Assembly (NCBI GenBank): GCA_045596925.1
Contig: JAZODH010000025.1
Coordinates: forward strand, 1-35,721
Direction of reading: 5' to 3'
Length of the DNA: 35,721 bases
Source of the DNA: SIG710 sp045596925
GTDB lineage: Bacteria > Bacillota > Clostridia > Oscillospirales > CAG-272
In this document: positions 7,711-13,464 of the stretch, one piece after another
How the letters are laid out: the number at the start of each line of letters is the position of its first letter
Numbering within the stretch: the stretch's first letter is position 1
Translations under genes and position numbers: made by a program
Notes under the pieces: generated by a model
What the model saw: only the letters and a program-made list of their open reading frames with translations
The model's database searches: none
What the model was told of the DNA's origin: nothing

Positions 7711-8136
7711 TTAGTCTTCAACAGTGATACCCATGCTGCGGGCTGTACCTGCAACCATGCTCATAGCTGCCTCAAGAGAAGCTGCGTTGAGGTCGGGCAT
7801 CTTTGTCTCTGCGATCTTCTGTACCTGTGCCTTGGTAATCTTTGCTACCTTTGTCTTGTTAGGAGTTGCGGATGCTGTTTCGATACCGCAAGCCTTCTTG
7901 ATAAGAACGGGCGCAGGGGGAGTCTTTGTGATGAAAGAGAAGGAACGGTCTGCGTATACTGTAATAACAACAGGGATAATGAGACCGATATCATTCTTGG
8001 TTCTCTCGTTGAATTCCTTTGTAAATACGGGAATTGCAACGCCGTACTGACCAAGTGCGGGACCTACGGGAGGCTGAGGAGTAGCCTTGCCGGCAGGCAG
8101 CTGAAGCTTAATGTAACCGAGTATTTTCTTTGCCAT
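7711..8136 (-). CDS. rplK: 50S ribosomal protein L11
   Basis: A 141-aa L11 of standard length. Hallmarks are GYIKLQLPAGKATPQPPVGP, ALGQYGV, the Pro-rich TPPAPVLIKKA and the C-terminal rRNA-binding domain ending GTARSMGI. It forms part of the GTPase-associated centre and is needed for RelA-type stringent signalling. The start at 8136 has GGAGGTG upstream. A 118-bp gap separates it from nusG and contains two hairpins that may serve as a control site. Confidence 0.97.
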   Translation of the reverse strand: MAKKILGYIKLQLPAGKATPQPPVGPALGQYGVAIPVFTKEFNERTKNDIGLIIPVVITVYADRSFSFITKTPPAPVLIKKACGIETASATPNKTKVAKITKAQVQKIAETKMPDLNAASLEAAMSMVAGTARSMGITVED

Positions 8137-8254
8137 AGTTAATTACACCTCCAATGTGGTAATGAATACGGGAGAATTAAAAAATTTTTCTCCCTCCCAC
8201 GTACTGTGCAAACGCTTATGCGTTGCGAGAGCACATTTTGGCTTTATGCGCCCT
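8137..8254 (-). promoter_or_regulatory. nusG-rplK spacer with two hairpins (possible L1 control region)
   Basis: Two hairpins are visible: GCAAACGC/GCGTTGC with a TTAT loop (8208-8226) and GGGAGAA/TTCTCCC (8170-8176 with 8188-8194) around an AU-rich loop. Neither ends in a U-run, so they are not terminators. In several bacteria L1 represses rplK-rplA by binding leader mRNA ahead of rplK. I could not match a specific L1-binding consensus here, so the role is only a suggestion. Confidence 0.3.
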
Positions 8255-8800
8255 TTACTGTGCGAGCTTGACGTCTGTTGCGTCCAGCTCAACGGGAATG
8301 TCACGGCGACCTCTCTGAACGAGGACCGTAACCTTTTTAAGGTCGTCCGAGATAGACTGCACAGTACCTGCGTAGCCCTCGAAAAGACCTGCGGAAACCG
8401 TGACCGCGTCGCCGACGTTGAACTTGAGCTTTTCCTCTTTGTGCTCGCCTTCAAGGTTCAGCGCATCGACCTCCTCCTGAGAGAGAGGAGTAGGGCGGGA
8501 TCCGGGGCCAACAAAGCCCGTAACGCCCGTTATATTACGGACAACGTGCCAGCTCTCCTCGGTCATTGTCATCTTTACCAGCACGTAGCTGGGGAAGATC
8601 TTGACCTCGGTGACCTTTTCCTCGTCGCCGTTCTTTTCTACGATGGTCTCCGTGGGGATTCTGATATCGTAAATCAAGTGACCCAGTCCCCTGTTTTCAA
8701 TGATTTTCTCAAGGTTGGTCATAACCTTGTTTTCGTAACCGGCATAGGTGTGCGCCACATACCATCTCGGTCCGACGTTCATTTCATTGATATCACTCAT
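8255..8800 (-). CDS. nusG: Transcription termination/antitermination factor NusG
   Basis: A 181-aa NusG. The NGN domain runs from PRWYVAHTYAGYENKV to about residue 120 and includes IFPSYVLVKM and VRNITGVTGFVG; the C-terminal KOW domain contains FNVGDAVTVSAGLFEGYAGTV. It binds RNA polymerase and couples elongation with Rho or ribosomes. It starts 11 bp after secE with a GAGGT site, the universal secE-nusG-rplK-rplA order. Confidence 0.97.
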   Translation of the reverse strand: MSDINEMNVGPRWYVAHTYAGYENKVMTNLEKIIENRGLGHLIYDIRIPTETIVEKNGDEEKVTEVKIFPSYVLVKMTMTEESWHVVRNITGVTGFVGPGSRPTPLSQEEVDALNLEGEHKEEKLKFNVGDAVTVSAGLFEGYAGTVQSISDDLKKVTVLVQRGRRDIPVELDATDVKLAQ

Positions 8801-8811
8801 TTAAATCTACC

Positions 8812-9363
8812 TCAGAGATTTCCGAGAAGACCTACACCGCTCGAGAAGATCAAGTCAAGAAGAGCAACGAAGATTGCTGCGACAATAACCACAACAATTA
8901 CAACGAATGTGTTCTTTACAACCTGATTCTTAGGTGTCCAGGTGATCTTCTTAACTTCGCTCTTACACTCGCGGAAGAACTTTGCGACCTTCTGTCTGTT
9001 CTTGATGCAGTAAACGACTGCAACAATAACGATTACAAGTGTAATAGCGATGCTTACGATCTCACCTGTTGTGAGCTTCTTAGACTCTTTTTCCGTGTTG
9101 CCTGTCGTCTCTGTTTCGCCGTCTGTATCAGCTGTGTCATCCGCTTTATCGGAATCGTCAGCCACCTCAGCCGTATCGGCGGGCTCAGCGTCTGTACCGT
9201 TCTCTGCGTCGGGCGCAGCGGTGTCGCCGGTATCAGCCACATCAGCCGTATCAACATTAGAGTCGGCTGCCTCTGTTGCGAATACACTTACAGAGGAGAG
9301 AACAAAAACAAGCACGAGAGAGAGAAGCAAGCAGGCGATCTTGTTAAAATTCTTAATAGCCAT
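8812..9363 (-). CDS. secE: SecE translocase subunit with an unusual N-terminal signal-like segment and acidic domain
   Basis: A 183-aa protein; ordinary single-span SecE proteins have about 60-75 aa. The conserved SecE part is at the C-terminus: KFFRECKSEVKKITWTPK (128-145) and a final membrane helix (about 152-175). Before it lie a hydrophobic N-terminal segment with a signal-peptide look (10-27, possible cleavage after VFA at 29), a 68-residue linker rich in Asp, Glu, Thr and Ala (30-97), and an extra membrane helix (about 102-120). The predicted topology puts the acidic linker outside the cell and the SecE amphipathic helix inside, as needed for SecY binding. I start at the ATG at 9363 (AAGGGG site) rather than the in-frame GTG at 9384, which lies against the rpmG stop. 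The position between rpmG and nusG confirms the identity. Confidence 0.92.
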   Translation of the reverse strand: MAIKNFNKIACLLLSLVLVFVLSSVSVFATEAADSNVDTADVADTGDTAAPDAENGTDAEPADTAEVADDSDKADDTADTDGETETTGNTEKESKKLTTGEIVSIAITLVIVIVAVVYCIKNRQKVAKFFRECKSEVKKITWTPKNQVVKNTFVVIVVVIVAAIFVALLDLIFSSGVGLLGNL

Positions 9364-9380
9364 TTGTTTCCCCTTCCCTA

Positions 9381-9542
9381 TCACTTAGACTCTTTGTGAA
9401 GAGTGTGCTTGCGGCAGAAGCGGCAGAACTTATTCATTTCAAGTCTGTCAGGGTCATTCTTCTTGTTCTTCTTTGTGTCATAATTTCTCTGCTTGCATTC
9501 GGAGCAAACGAGAGTAATCTTGACTCTTGCATCATTAGCCAT
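9381..9542 (-). CDS. rpmG: 50S ribosomal protein L33
   Basis: A 53-aa L33 (ATG at 9542, TGA at 9383-9381). It begins MANDARVKITLVCSEC and contains two zinc-type Cys pairs, CSEC and CRFC, so it is the zinc-binding C+ form. RNYDTKKNKKNDPDRLEMNKF is the family signature (split here into RNYDTKKNKKN and DRLEMNKF). The ribosome binding site is GGGAGGT. It is the first gene of the secE-nusG-rplKA operon, with a 183-nt structured leader. Zn-dependent L33 may matter because zinc import and export systems are both encoded in this window. Confidence 0.95.
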   Translation of the reverse strand: MANDARVKITLVCSECKQRNYDTKKNKKNDPDRLEMNKFCRFCRKHTLHKESK

Positions 9543-9725
9543 GATTTCGGCACCTCCCAATTCTTAATTATTTGCCGTCCGAGGACGGCCGTGTACCTCC
9601 CTCTGATGTCGGCAGGACCTTGAATCCCGAAGGATTTGGCGCCAAAGTCCGATAATTTGCGGTGCGAAAAAGGAAAAATGCTTGTCCTTTTTCTTTGCAC
9701 AACAAAAAAGCCCTCACGCAGAGGT
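9543..9725 (-). promoter_or_regulatory. Structured 5' leader RNA of the rpmG-secE-nusG-rplK-rplA operon
   Basis: The predicted transcript begins near 9725 and runs about 183 nt before rpmG. Four structures can be read. (a) A small CCTC/GAGG hairpin at 9724-9712 followed by T6. (b) A 13-bp hairpin at 9700-9662 (GTGC + GAAAAAGGA pairing with TCCTTTTTC + GCAC) with a 3-nt bulge. (c) An 8-bp stem GGACTTTG/CAAGGTCC (9650-9643 with 9622-9615) enclosing a 6-nt one-sided bulge and a 5-bp stem capped by a UUCG tetraloop (9636-9623). (d) A GC-rich GCCGTC-CTCG-GACGGC hairpin at 9589-9574, just upstream of the ribosome binding site. I do not recognise it as a named leader or riboswitch. A role in feedback control by a product of the operon is inferred. 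Confidence 0.5.
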
Positions 9726-9731
9726 AGAGTT

Positions 9732-9760
9732 ATTTTACCACTATTCGGGCTGTTTGTCAA
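9732..9760 (-). promoter_or_regulatory. Strong sigma-A promoter of the rpmG-rplA operon
   Basis: TTGACA (9760-9755), a 17-bp spacer, TAAAAT (9737-9732) and an extended -10 TGG. This near-consensus form fits high expression of ribosomal genes. Confidence 0.88.
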
Positions 9761-9837
9761 GAGTTTTTTACGATTTTTTTCGTTTTTTTACGCAGCCTTG
9801 AAAATTTGTCTTACATTATGGTAGAAAATGTTTCGAA

Positions 9838-9950
9838 ATTAACGGGAGGAGCAAGCCCTTCCCCTACCGTCGATGATGAACAATCATTGCGGATCTGTAG
9901 GGGTCGACGTCCTCGGCGACCCGCCAATGCTCACTCCAATAATTTCTCTT
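9838..9950. repeat. REP-like structured intergenic repeat
   Basis: A GC-rich segment with nested inverted repeats: CCCCTAC near 9865 pairs with GTAGGGG near 9898, and GGGTCG with CGACCC next to it. Wording of the type GGGAGG..GCAAGCCCTTCCCCTAC and TAGGGGTCGACGTCCTCGGCGACCC resembles, from memory, high-copy intergenic repeats in gut Clostridia. No ORF is evident. With the rpmG promoter and the amidohydrolase terminator it accounts for the 470-bp gap between the two genes. Confidence 0.5.
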
Positions 9951-9955
9951 TAGCG

Positions 9956-9987
9956 TAATAAAAACGACGACCGAACGCCGTCGTTTT
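9956..9987 (-). terminator. Intrinsic terminator after the amidohydrolase gene
   Basis: AAAACGACG/CGTCGTTTT (9961-9969 with 9979-9987) is a 9-bp stem followed on the minus strand by TTTTTATT. It lies 24 bp past the amidohydrolase stop codon. Confidence 0.85.
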
Positions 9988-10011
9988 GATGTTTCCAGAA
10001 GGAAATTGATA

Positions 10012-10824
10012 TTATTTACCCCATCCAAGCAATCTTTTCGCGTTGCCGGACAGTATTGCGAGTCGCTCGTCGTCGGTGAGCGGCAGAGCCATGAAATGTT
10101 TGATCTCTTTGGCCGGCGACCACATGGGGTAGTCGGTGCCGTAAAGCACCTTTTCCATACCGTAGCGGTTCATGATCTCCACCGTCTGCTCGTCCGTCAG
10201 GTACTGCATTGAGGAAGAACAGTCGACGTAAAGATTTTCAAAATCGCACAAAGCGCGGCTTGCCTCCTCGTAGACCGACCAGCCTCCAAAATGCGCTCCC
10301 ACAACCTTCAGCTTCGGGTGGGCACGCAGAACGGGCACGAGACGGTTGGGATTGGAATAATCGTAGCGGTAATCACCCGTGTGGATAAGGATAGGAATAT
10401 CTGCCTCGGCACAGTGGGCGTAAATACGCTCGCATCTCTTGTCGTCAAGAGCAAATCTCTGAATGTCGGGGTGGATCTTCACGCCCTTCAGCCCAAGTTC
10501 AAGCATTTCGTCGAAATCCGCGTCAATATCCTCACTTTCGGGGTGCATTGCACCGAATCCGAGCGTTCTATCGGGATTTTCATGCACAAGCTCGGAAATA
10601 AAGCGATTGATGCTATGCACCTGATGGGGCGTGGTCGCTACCGACTGAATAATAAAAAAGTCGGTGCCCGACTGCGCAGAGGTAGCCAGCAGGTCTTCAA
10701 GCGTGCCCTCTCCGTTTACCCCCTCGCCGTAGAAATCGCCGGTGGCGTGCGCCGCCTTTTGCGCTATCTTGGCAGGGTACACGTGGCAATGAAAATCTAT
10801 CGTATAAAATTTGTTGTCAACCAT
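10012..10824 (-). CDS. Amidohydrolase-family metal-dependent hydrolase (Amidohydro_2 type)
   Basis: A 270-aa TIM-barrel metallohydrolase, probably cytoplasmic. Metal-ligand motifs are visible in order: DFHCH (10-14, HxH), GVKIHP (His118), ILIHTGD (His148), VVGAHFGG (His178) and GTDYP (Asp231). This set is typical of the ACMSD/decarboxylase-like branch of the superfamily. No substrate can be assigned. The ATG at 10824 is chosen; an in-frame TTG at 10830 sits closer to the GGAG site and remains possible. It is a single-gene unit with its own promoter (10873-10901) and terminator. Confidence 0.85.
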   Translation of the reverse strand: MVDNKFYTIDFHCHVYPAKIAQKAAHATGDFYGEGVNGEGTLEDLLATSAQSGTDFFIIQSVATTPHQVHSINRFISELVHENPDRTLGFGAMHPESEDIDADFDEMLELGLKGVKIHPDIQRFALDDKRCERIYAHCAEADIPILIHTGDYRYDYSNPNRLVPVLRAHPKLKVVGAHFGGWSVYEEASRALCDFENLYVDCSSSMQYLTDEQTVEIMNRYGMEKVLYGTDYPMWSPAKEIKHFMALPLTDDERLAILSGNAKRLLGWGK

Positions 10825-10872
10825 GGTCAAAAGATCTCCGTAAAACTCGGCGGCATCCGCCGTTTTCCGATA

Positions 10873-10901
10873 ATTTTACCACGCAAAGGACGAAAAGTCA
10901 A
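10873..10901 (-). promoter_or_regulatory. Sigma-A promoter for the amidohydrolase gene
   Basis: TTGACT (10901-10896), a 17-bp spacer, TAAAAT (10878-10873) and an extended -10 TGG. A CGGCG/CGCCG hairpin lies at the expected transcript start. Confidence 0.8.
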
Positions 10902-10940
10902 GACTTGCGGGGCAATATACCGCTCAACAGGACAAACTTT

Positions 10941-12758
10941 TTAAGCCCTCATGGCGTTCAGTATCGCAAGGACCGCAACGCCCACGTCCGCAAAGACCGC
11001 GAGCCACATTCCCGCAAGCCCAAACGCTGACAAAGCAAGCACCGCAAGCTTTACGGACAGGGCAAAAACAATATTCTGCTTGACTATCCGCATAACTCTG
11101 CGGGATATGGCTATGGCCCCGGGGATCTTTGACAGATCGTCGTCCATCAAAACGACGTCAGCCGCCTCAATGGCCGCATCACTGCCGAGATTTCCCATGG
11201 CAATACCCACGTCGGAACGGGTGAGAACCGGCGCGTCGTTTATTCCGTCTCCCACATAGGCAACAGATATCCGATTCGGGATCAAAAGCCTTTCAAGAGC
11301 GTTCACCTTGTCTTCGGGAAGCAGCGAACAGAGCGAACGGTCAAAGGAAAGCTCCTGCGCGACCCTTTCCCCTATCTCGGGGCGGTCGCCCGTAAGCATG
11401 ACCGTCTCTTGAACACCCACCTTTTTCAGACAGGCCACAAGCCCTCGCGCTTCCTCTTTTATGCAGTCGGAAACAGTGATGCAACCGAGATATTCACCGT
11501 CCAGCGCAACGTAGACCGACGTACCGATCTGGTTGGAGGGTTTAAAATCAATATTTTTTTCTTTCATCAGCCGATCATTGCCAACAAGGACAGTTCTGCC
11601 GTCAACCACGGCCTCAACGCCAAGACCCGAAAGCTCGCATACCTCCGAGGGCTTTTTAACCTCGTCCCCTGCGGCACGCATGATCGACCGCGCAATGGGG
11701 TGAGTTGAATAAAACTCGGCAGATGCGGCAAGGGAAAGAAGATCGCCTCGCGTGATCCCGCTTTCGACCTTCGACACCTCAAACTCGCCCTTTGTCAGCG
11801 TTCCGGTCTTGTCGAAAACAACCGTTTTTATTCGTGAAAGTCCATCCAGATAACCCGAGCCCTTAATTAAAATTCCTCGTCTGGACGCTCTGCCGATTCC
11901 GCTGAAAAAGGACAGAGGAACCGAGATAACAAGTGCGCAAGGACAGGAAACAACAAGGAAGACCAGCCCTCTCGACACCCATTTTGAAACCTCGCCCGTG
12001 ATTAGCGATGGTATCACCGCAAGCGCAAGAGCGCCTATGACAACGGCGGGGGTATAGTAACGGGAGAAACGTGTGATAAAAGCTTCGCTCTTCGATTTTT
12101 TCGACACCGCCCCCGACACAAGCTCAAGGATCCGGGCCACGGTGCTCTGTTCAAACTCGCGCTCGACACGGATCTCTAAAGCTCCGCTGAGATTTACCGA
12201 TCCACTGACTGCTCTGTCACCCTCGGCAATATCCCGGGGCAGGCTCTCGCCCGTCAGAGCGGAGGTATTGACGCTTGAAGTTCCCCGAACCACCTCGCCG
12301 TCAAGAGGTATTTTCTCGCCGGGACGAACAATAATGATCTCGCCCACCTTCACCTCGTCCGGGGACACCTCTGTCTCAACACCGTCGCGAACCACCACAG
12401 CAACGTCGGGGCGAATATCCATAAGCGCCGCAATACTTCGGCGGCTCCGTCCCACGGCAATATGCTCAAAAAGAGTACCCACCGCATAGAAAAGCATGAC
12501 CGCCACGGCTTCAAGATTTTCGCCGAGCACGAATGCTCCTGCCGTTGCTACGGTCATGAGCAGATTTTCGTCGAAAACACTACCGGAAAACAGCTGTCTG
12601 ACCGCCTTCCATACCACCTTGCCGCCAACTATTATATAAGGAACAAGGTATGCCAAAAGCGAGAGGATTTTGCTCTCGATGGGCAAAAGCACTGCCACCG
12701 CAAGCAGCAGTGCGGCAACGATAATAGATATAAGATCCCGTTTATCCGATCTTCTCAT
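10941..12758 (-). CDS. zntA: Heavy-metal P1B-type ATPase, Zn/Cd/Pb export class
   Basis: A 605-aa P-type ATPase. It shows TGES (169-172, actuator), the metal-site CPC in SCPCALVISVP (272-274), the phosphorylated DKTGT (316-320), the HP motif in STHPIA (353-354), and GDGINDAP (503-510). The last membrane helix has FADVGVAVLAILNAMR; an Asp in this position, with Lys in the helix before it, marks the Zn/Cd subgroup (P1B-2) and argues against copper. There is no N-terminal metal-binding domain, so the protein starts directly with membrane helices; the HMA domain is encoded separately just upstream. The ATG at 12758 has a GGAG site. It is last in the arsR-HMA-ATPase operon and probably pumps Zn(II) or Cd(II) out of the cell. 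Confidence 0.92.
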   Translation of the reverse strand: MRRSDKRDLISIIVAALLLAVAVLLPIESKILSLLAYLVPYIIVGGKVVWKAVRQLFSGSVFDENLLMTVATAGAFVLGENLEAVAVMLFYAVGTLFEHIAVGRSRRSIAALMDIRPDVAVVVRDGVETEVSPDEVKVGEIIIVRPGEKIPLDGEVVRGTSSVNTSALTGESLPRDIAEGDRAVSGSVNLSGALEIRVEREFEQSTVARILELVSGAVSKKSKSEAFITRFSRYYTPAVVIGALALAVIPSLITGEVSKWVSRGLVFLVVSCPCALVISVPLSFFSGIGRASRRGILIKGSGYLDGLSRIKTVVFDKTGTLTKGEFEVSKVESGITRGDLLSLAASAEFYSTHPIARSIMRAAGDEVKKPSEVCELSGLGVEAVVDGRTVLVGNDRLMKEKNIDFKPSNQIGTSVYVALDGEYLGCITVSDCIKEEARGLVACLKKVGVQETVMLTGDRPEIGERVAQELSFDRSLCSLLPEDKVNALERLLIPNRISVAYVGDGINDAPVLTRSDVGIAMGNLGSDAAIEAADVVLMDDDLSKIPGAIAISRRVMRIVKQNIVFALSVKLAVLALSAFGLAGMWLAVFADVGVAVLAILNAMRA

Positions 12759-12770
12759 ATGTATCTCCGA

Positions 12771-12989
12771 TCAAAAGATTATCCTGCAGTCGGCTTCAAT
12801 CTTTCTGCAGGCCTTCTGCGCTTCCCTCAATATCCGAGGGAACATTTCCTCGGGAGCTTCGATTGTCAGCTTCTGCAGCAGAAAATTCACTCCTGCACTC
12901 TCAACCCCCTCAATTTTAGAGATCACCGCCTCCATTTTCGCGGCACAGTTCGCACATTCAAGATTCTCCATTTCAAAAGTTCTTTTCAT
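12771..12989 (-). CDS. Free-standing HMA (heavy-metal-associated) domain protein
   Basis: A 72-aa ferredoxin-like HMA domain. The metal motif is CANC (Cys12, Cys15) within LECANCAAKME, a close variant of GMTCxxC in which the usual Met-Thr pair is Glu-Cys-Ala type. The C-terminal half has two extra Cys (ACRK, ADCR). It lies 12 bp before the ATPase, which lacks its own HMA domain, so the two probably represent a split form of the usual fused protein. It may deliver metal to the ATPase or regulate it. Confidence 0.88.
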   Translation of the reverse strand: MKRTFEMENLECANCAAKMEAVISKIEGVESAGVNFLLQKLTIEAPEEMFPRILREAQKACRKIEADCRIIF

Positions 12990-13011
12990 AGCACAAATTC
13001 CTTTCCGAATA

Positions 13012-13347
13012 TTATTTCTCTGTCAGATGGTCAAAGCCCTGCCCGATAATGAGACGCACATGATCGTCGGCGAGGAAATAGTAGACAGTCTTTCCCTCCC
13101 GACGGCAGGAGACAAGATTGTTATCCTTGAGCACCTTGAGCTGGTGGGAAATAGCCGACTGGTTCATCGAAAGGAGCTCGCAGATGGCGCAAACGCAAAG
13201 CTCGCCTTCAAGCAGCGAATACAGTATTCTCATTCTGGTGGTATCCCCAAAGACCTTGAACAGGTCCGCCAGGCCGCAAAGTAGCTCCTCTCTCGGGCTG
13301 TCTGCCTTGATCTGCTCCAGCAGCTCACTATGATCGTGTTTCTTCAT
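13012..13347 (-). CDS. ArsR/SmtB-family metal sensor, CadC/CzrA-like
   Basis: A 111-aa winged-helix repressor. The recognition region is MNQSAISHQLKVLKDNNLV. Two known metal sites can be seen: the alpha-3 ELCVC pair (Cys51, Cys53), as in CadC/ArsR, and a complete alpha-5 set D94-x-H96-x10-H107-x2-E110, as in SmtB/CzrA. CadC's N-terminal Cys pair is missing; the N-terminus has HDH (residues 4-6) instead. The ATG at 13347 has GGAG 6 bp upstream; a second ATG at 13359 lacks a site. It precedes the HMA and ATPase genes. By analogy it releases DNA when Zn, Cd or Pb binds. Its promoter is covered by a repeated operator-like motif. Confidence 0.92.
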   Translation of the reverse strand: MKKHDHSELLEQIKADSPREELLCGLADLFKVFGDTTRMRILYSLLEGELCVCAICELLSMNQSAISHQLKVLKDNNLVSCRREGKTVYYFLADDHVRLIIGQGFDHLTEK

Positions 13348-13357
13348 GTGAATCTCC

Positions 13358-13398
13358 ATTCATATGTTTATTCATTCATATGATAGCACATTCATGCG
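13358..13398 (-). promoter_or_regulatory. Putative ArsR/CadC-type operator: three motif copies at 16-bp period
   Basis: ATTCATATG occurs at 13358-13366 and 13374-13382, and ATTCATGCG at 13390-13398, each 16 bp apart on the plus strand. The first lies between the transcript start and the ATG, the second covers the -10 and the third lies in the -35/-10 spacer. CATATG is self-complementary, so the first two also form an inverted repeat. Known SmtB/CadC operators contain ATATGAA/TTCATAT-type sequence at the promoter. Confidence 0.7.
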
Positions 13399-13408
13399 AC
13401 TTTGTCAA
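13380..13408 (-). promoter_or_regulatory. Sigma-A promoter of the arsR-HMA-ATPase operon
   Basis: TTGACA (13408-13403), a 17-bp spacer, TATCAT (13385-13380) and an extended -10 TGC. It begins just after the ispH-rpsA terminator and overlaps the repeated operator motif. Confidence 0.85.
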
Positions 13409-13416
13409 GAGGAAAA

Positions 13417-13448
13417 TAAAAAAACAGGGACCCGCCTATGCGGATCCC
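13417..13448 (-). terminator. Intrinsic terminator after ispH-rpsA
   Basis: GGGATCCGC/GCGGGTCCC (13448-13440 with 13435-13427, one mismatch, loop ATAG), then TGTTTTTTT on the minus strand. It separates the ispH-rpsA operon from the metal-export operon. Confidence 0.88.
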
Positions 13449-13464
13449 CGTAATTTGTTTTTGA

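Noticed and set aside
7175..8926. Several plus-strand open frames over rplA, rplK and nusG (for example 7175-7714 and 8156-8926)
   Set aside because: They are shadows of highly expressed ribosomal genes with strong codon bias.
9382..9384. GTG as the secE start
   Set aside because: It overlaps the rpmG stop codon and has no ribosome site, while the ATG at 9363 has one.
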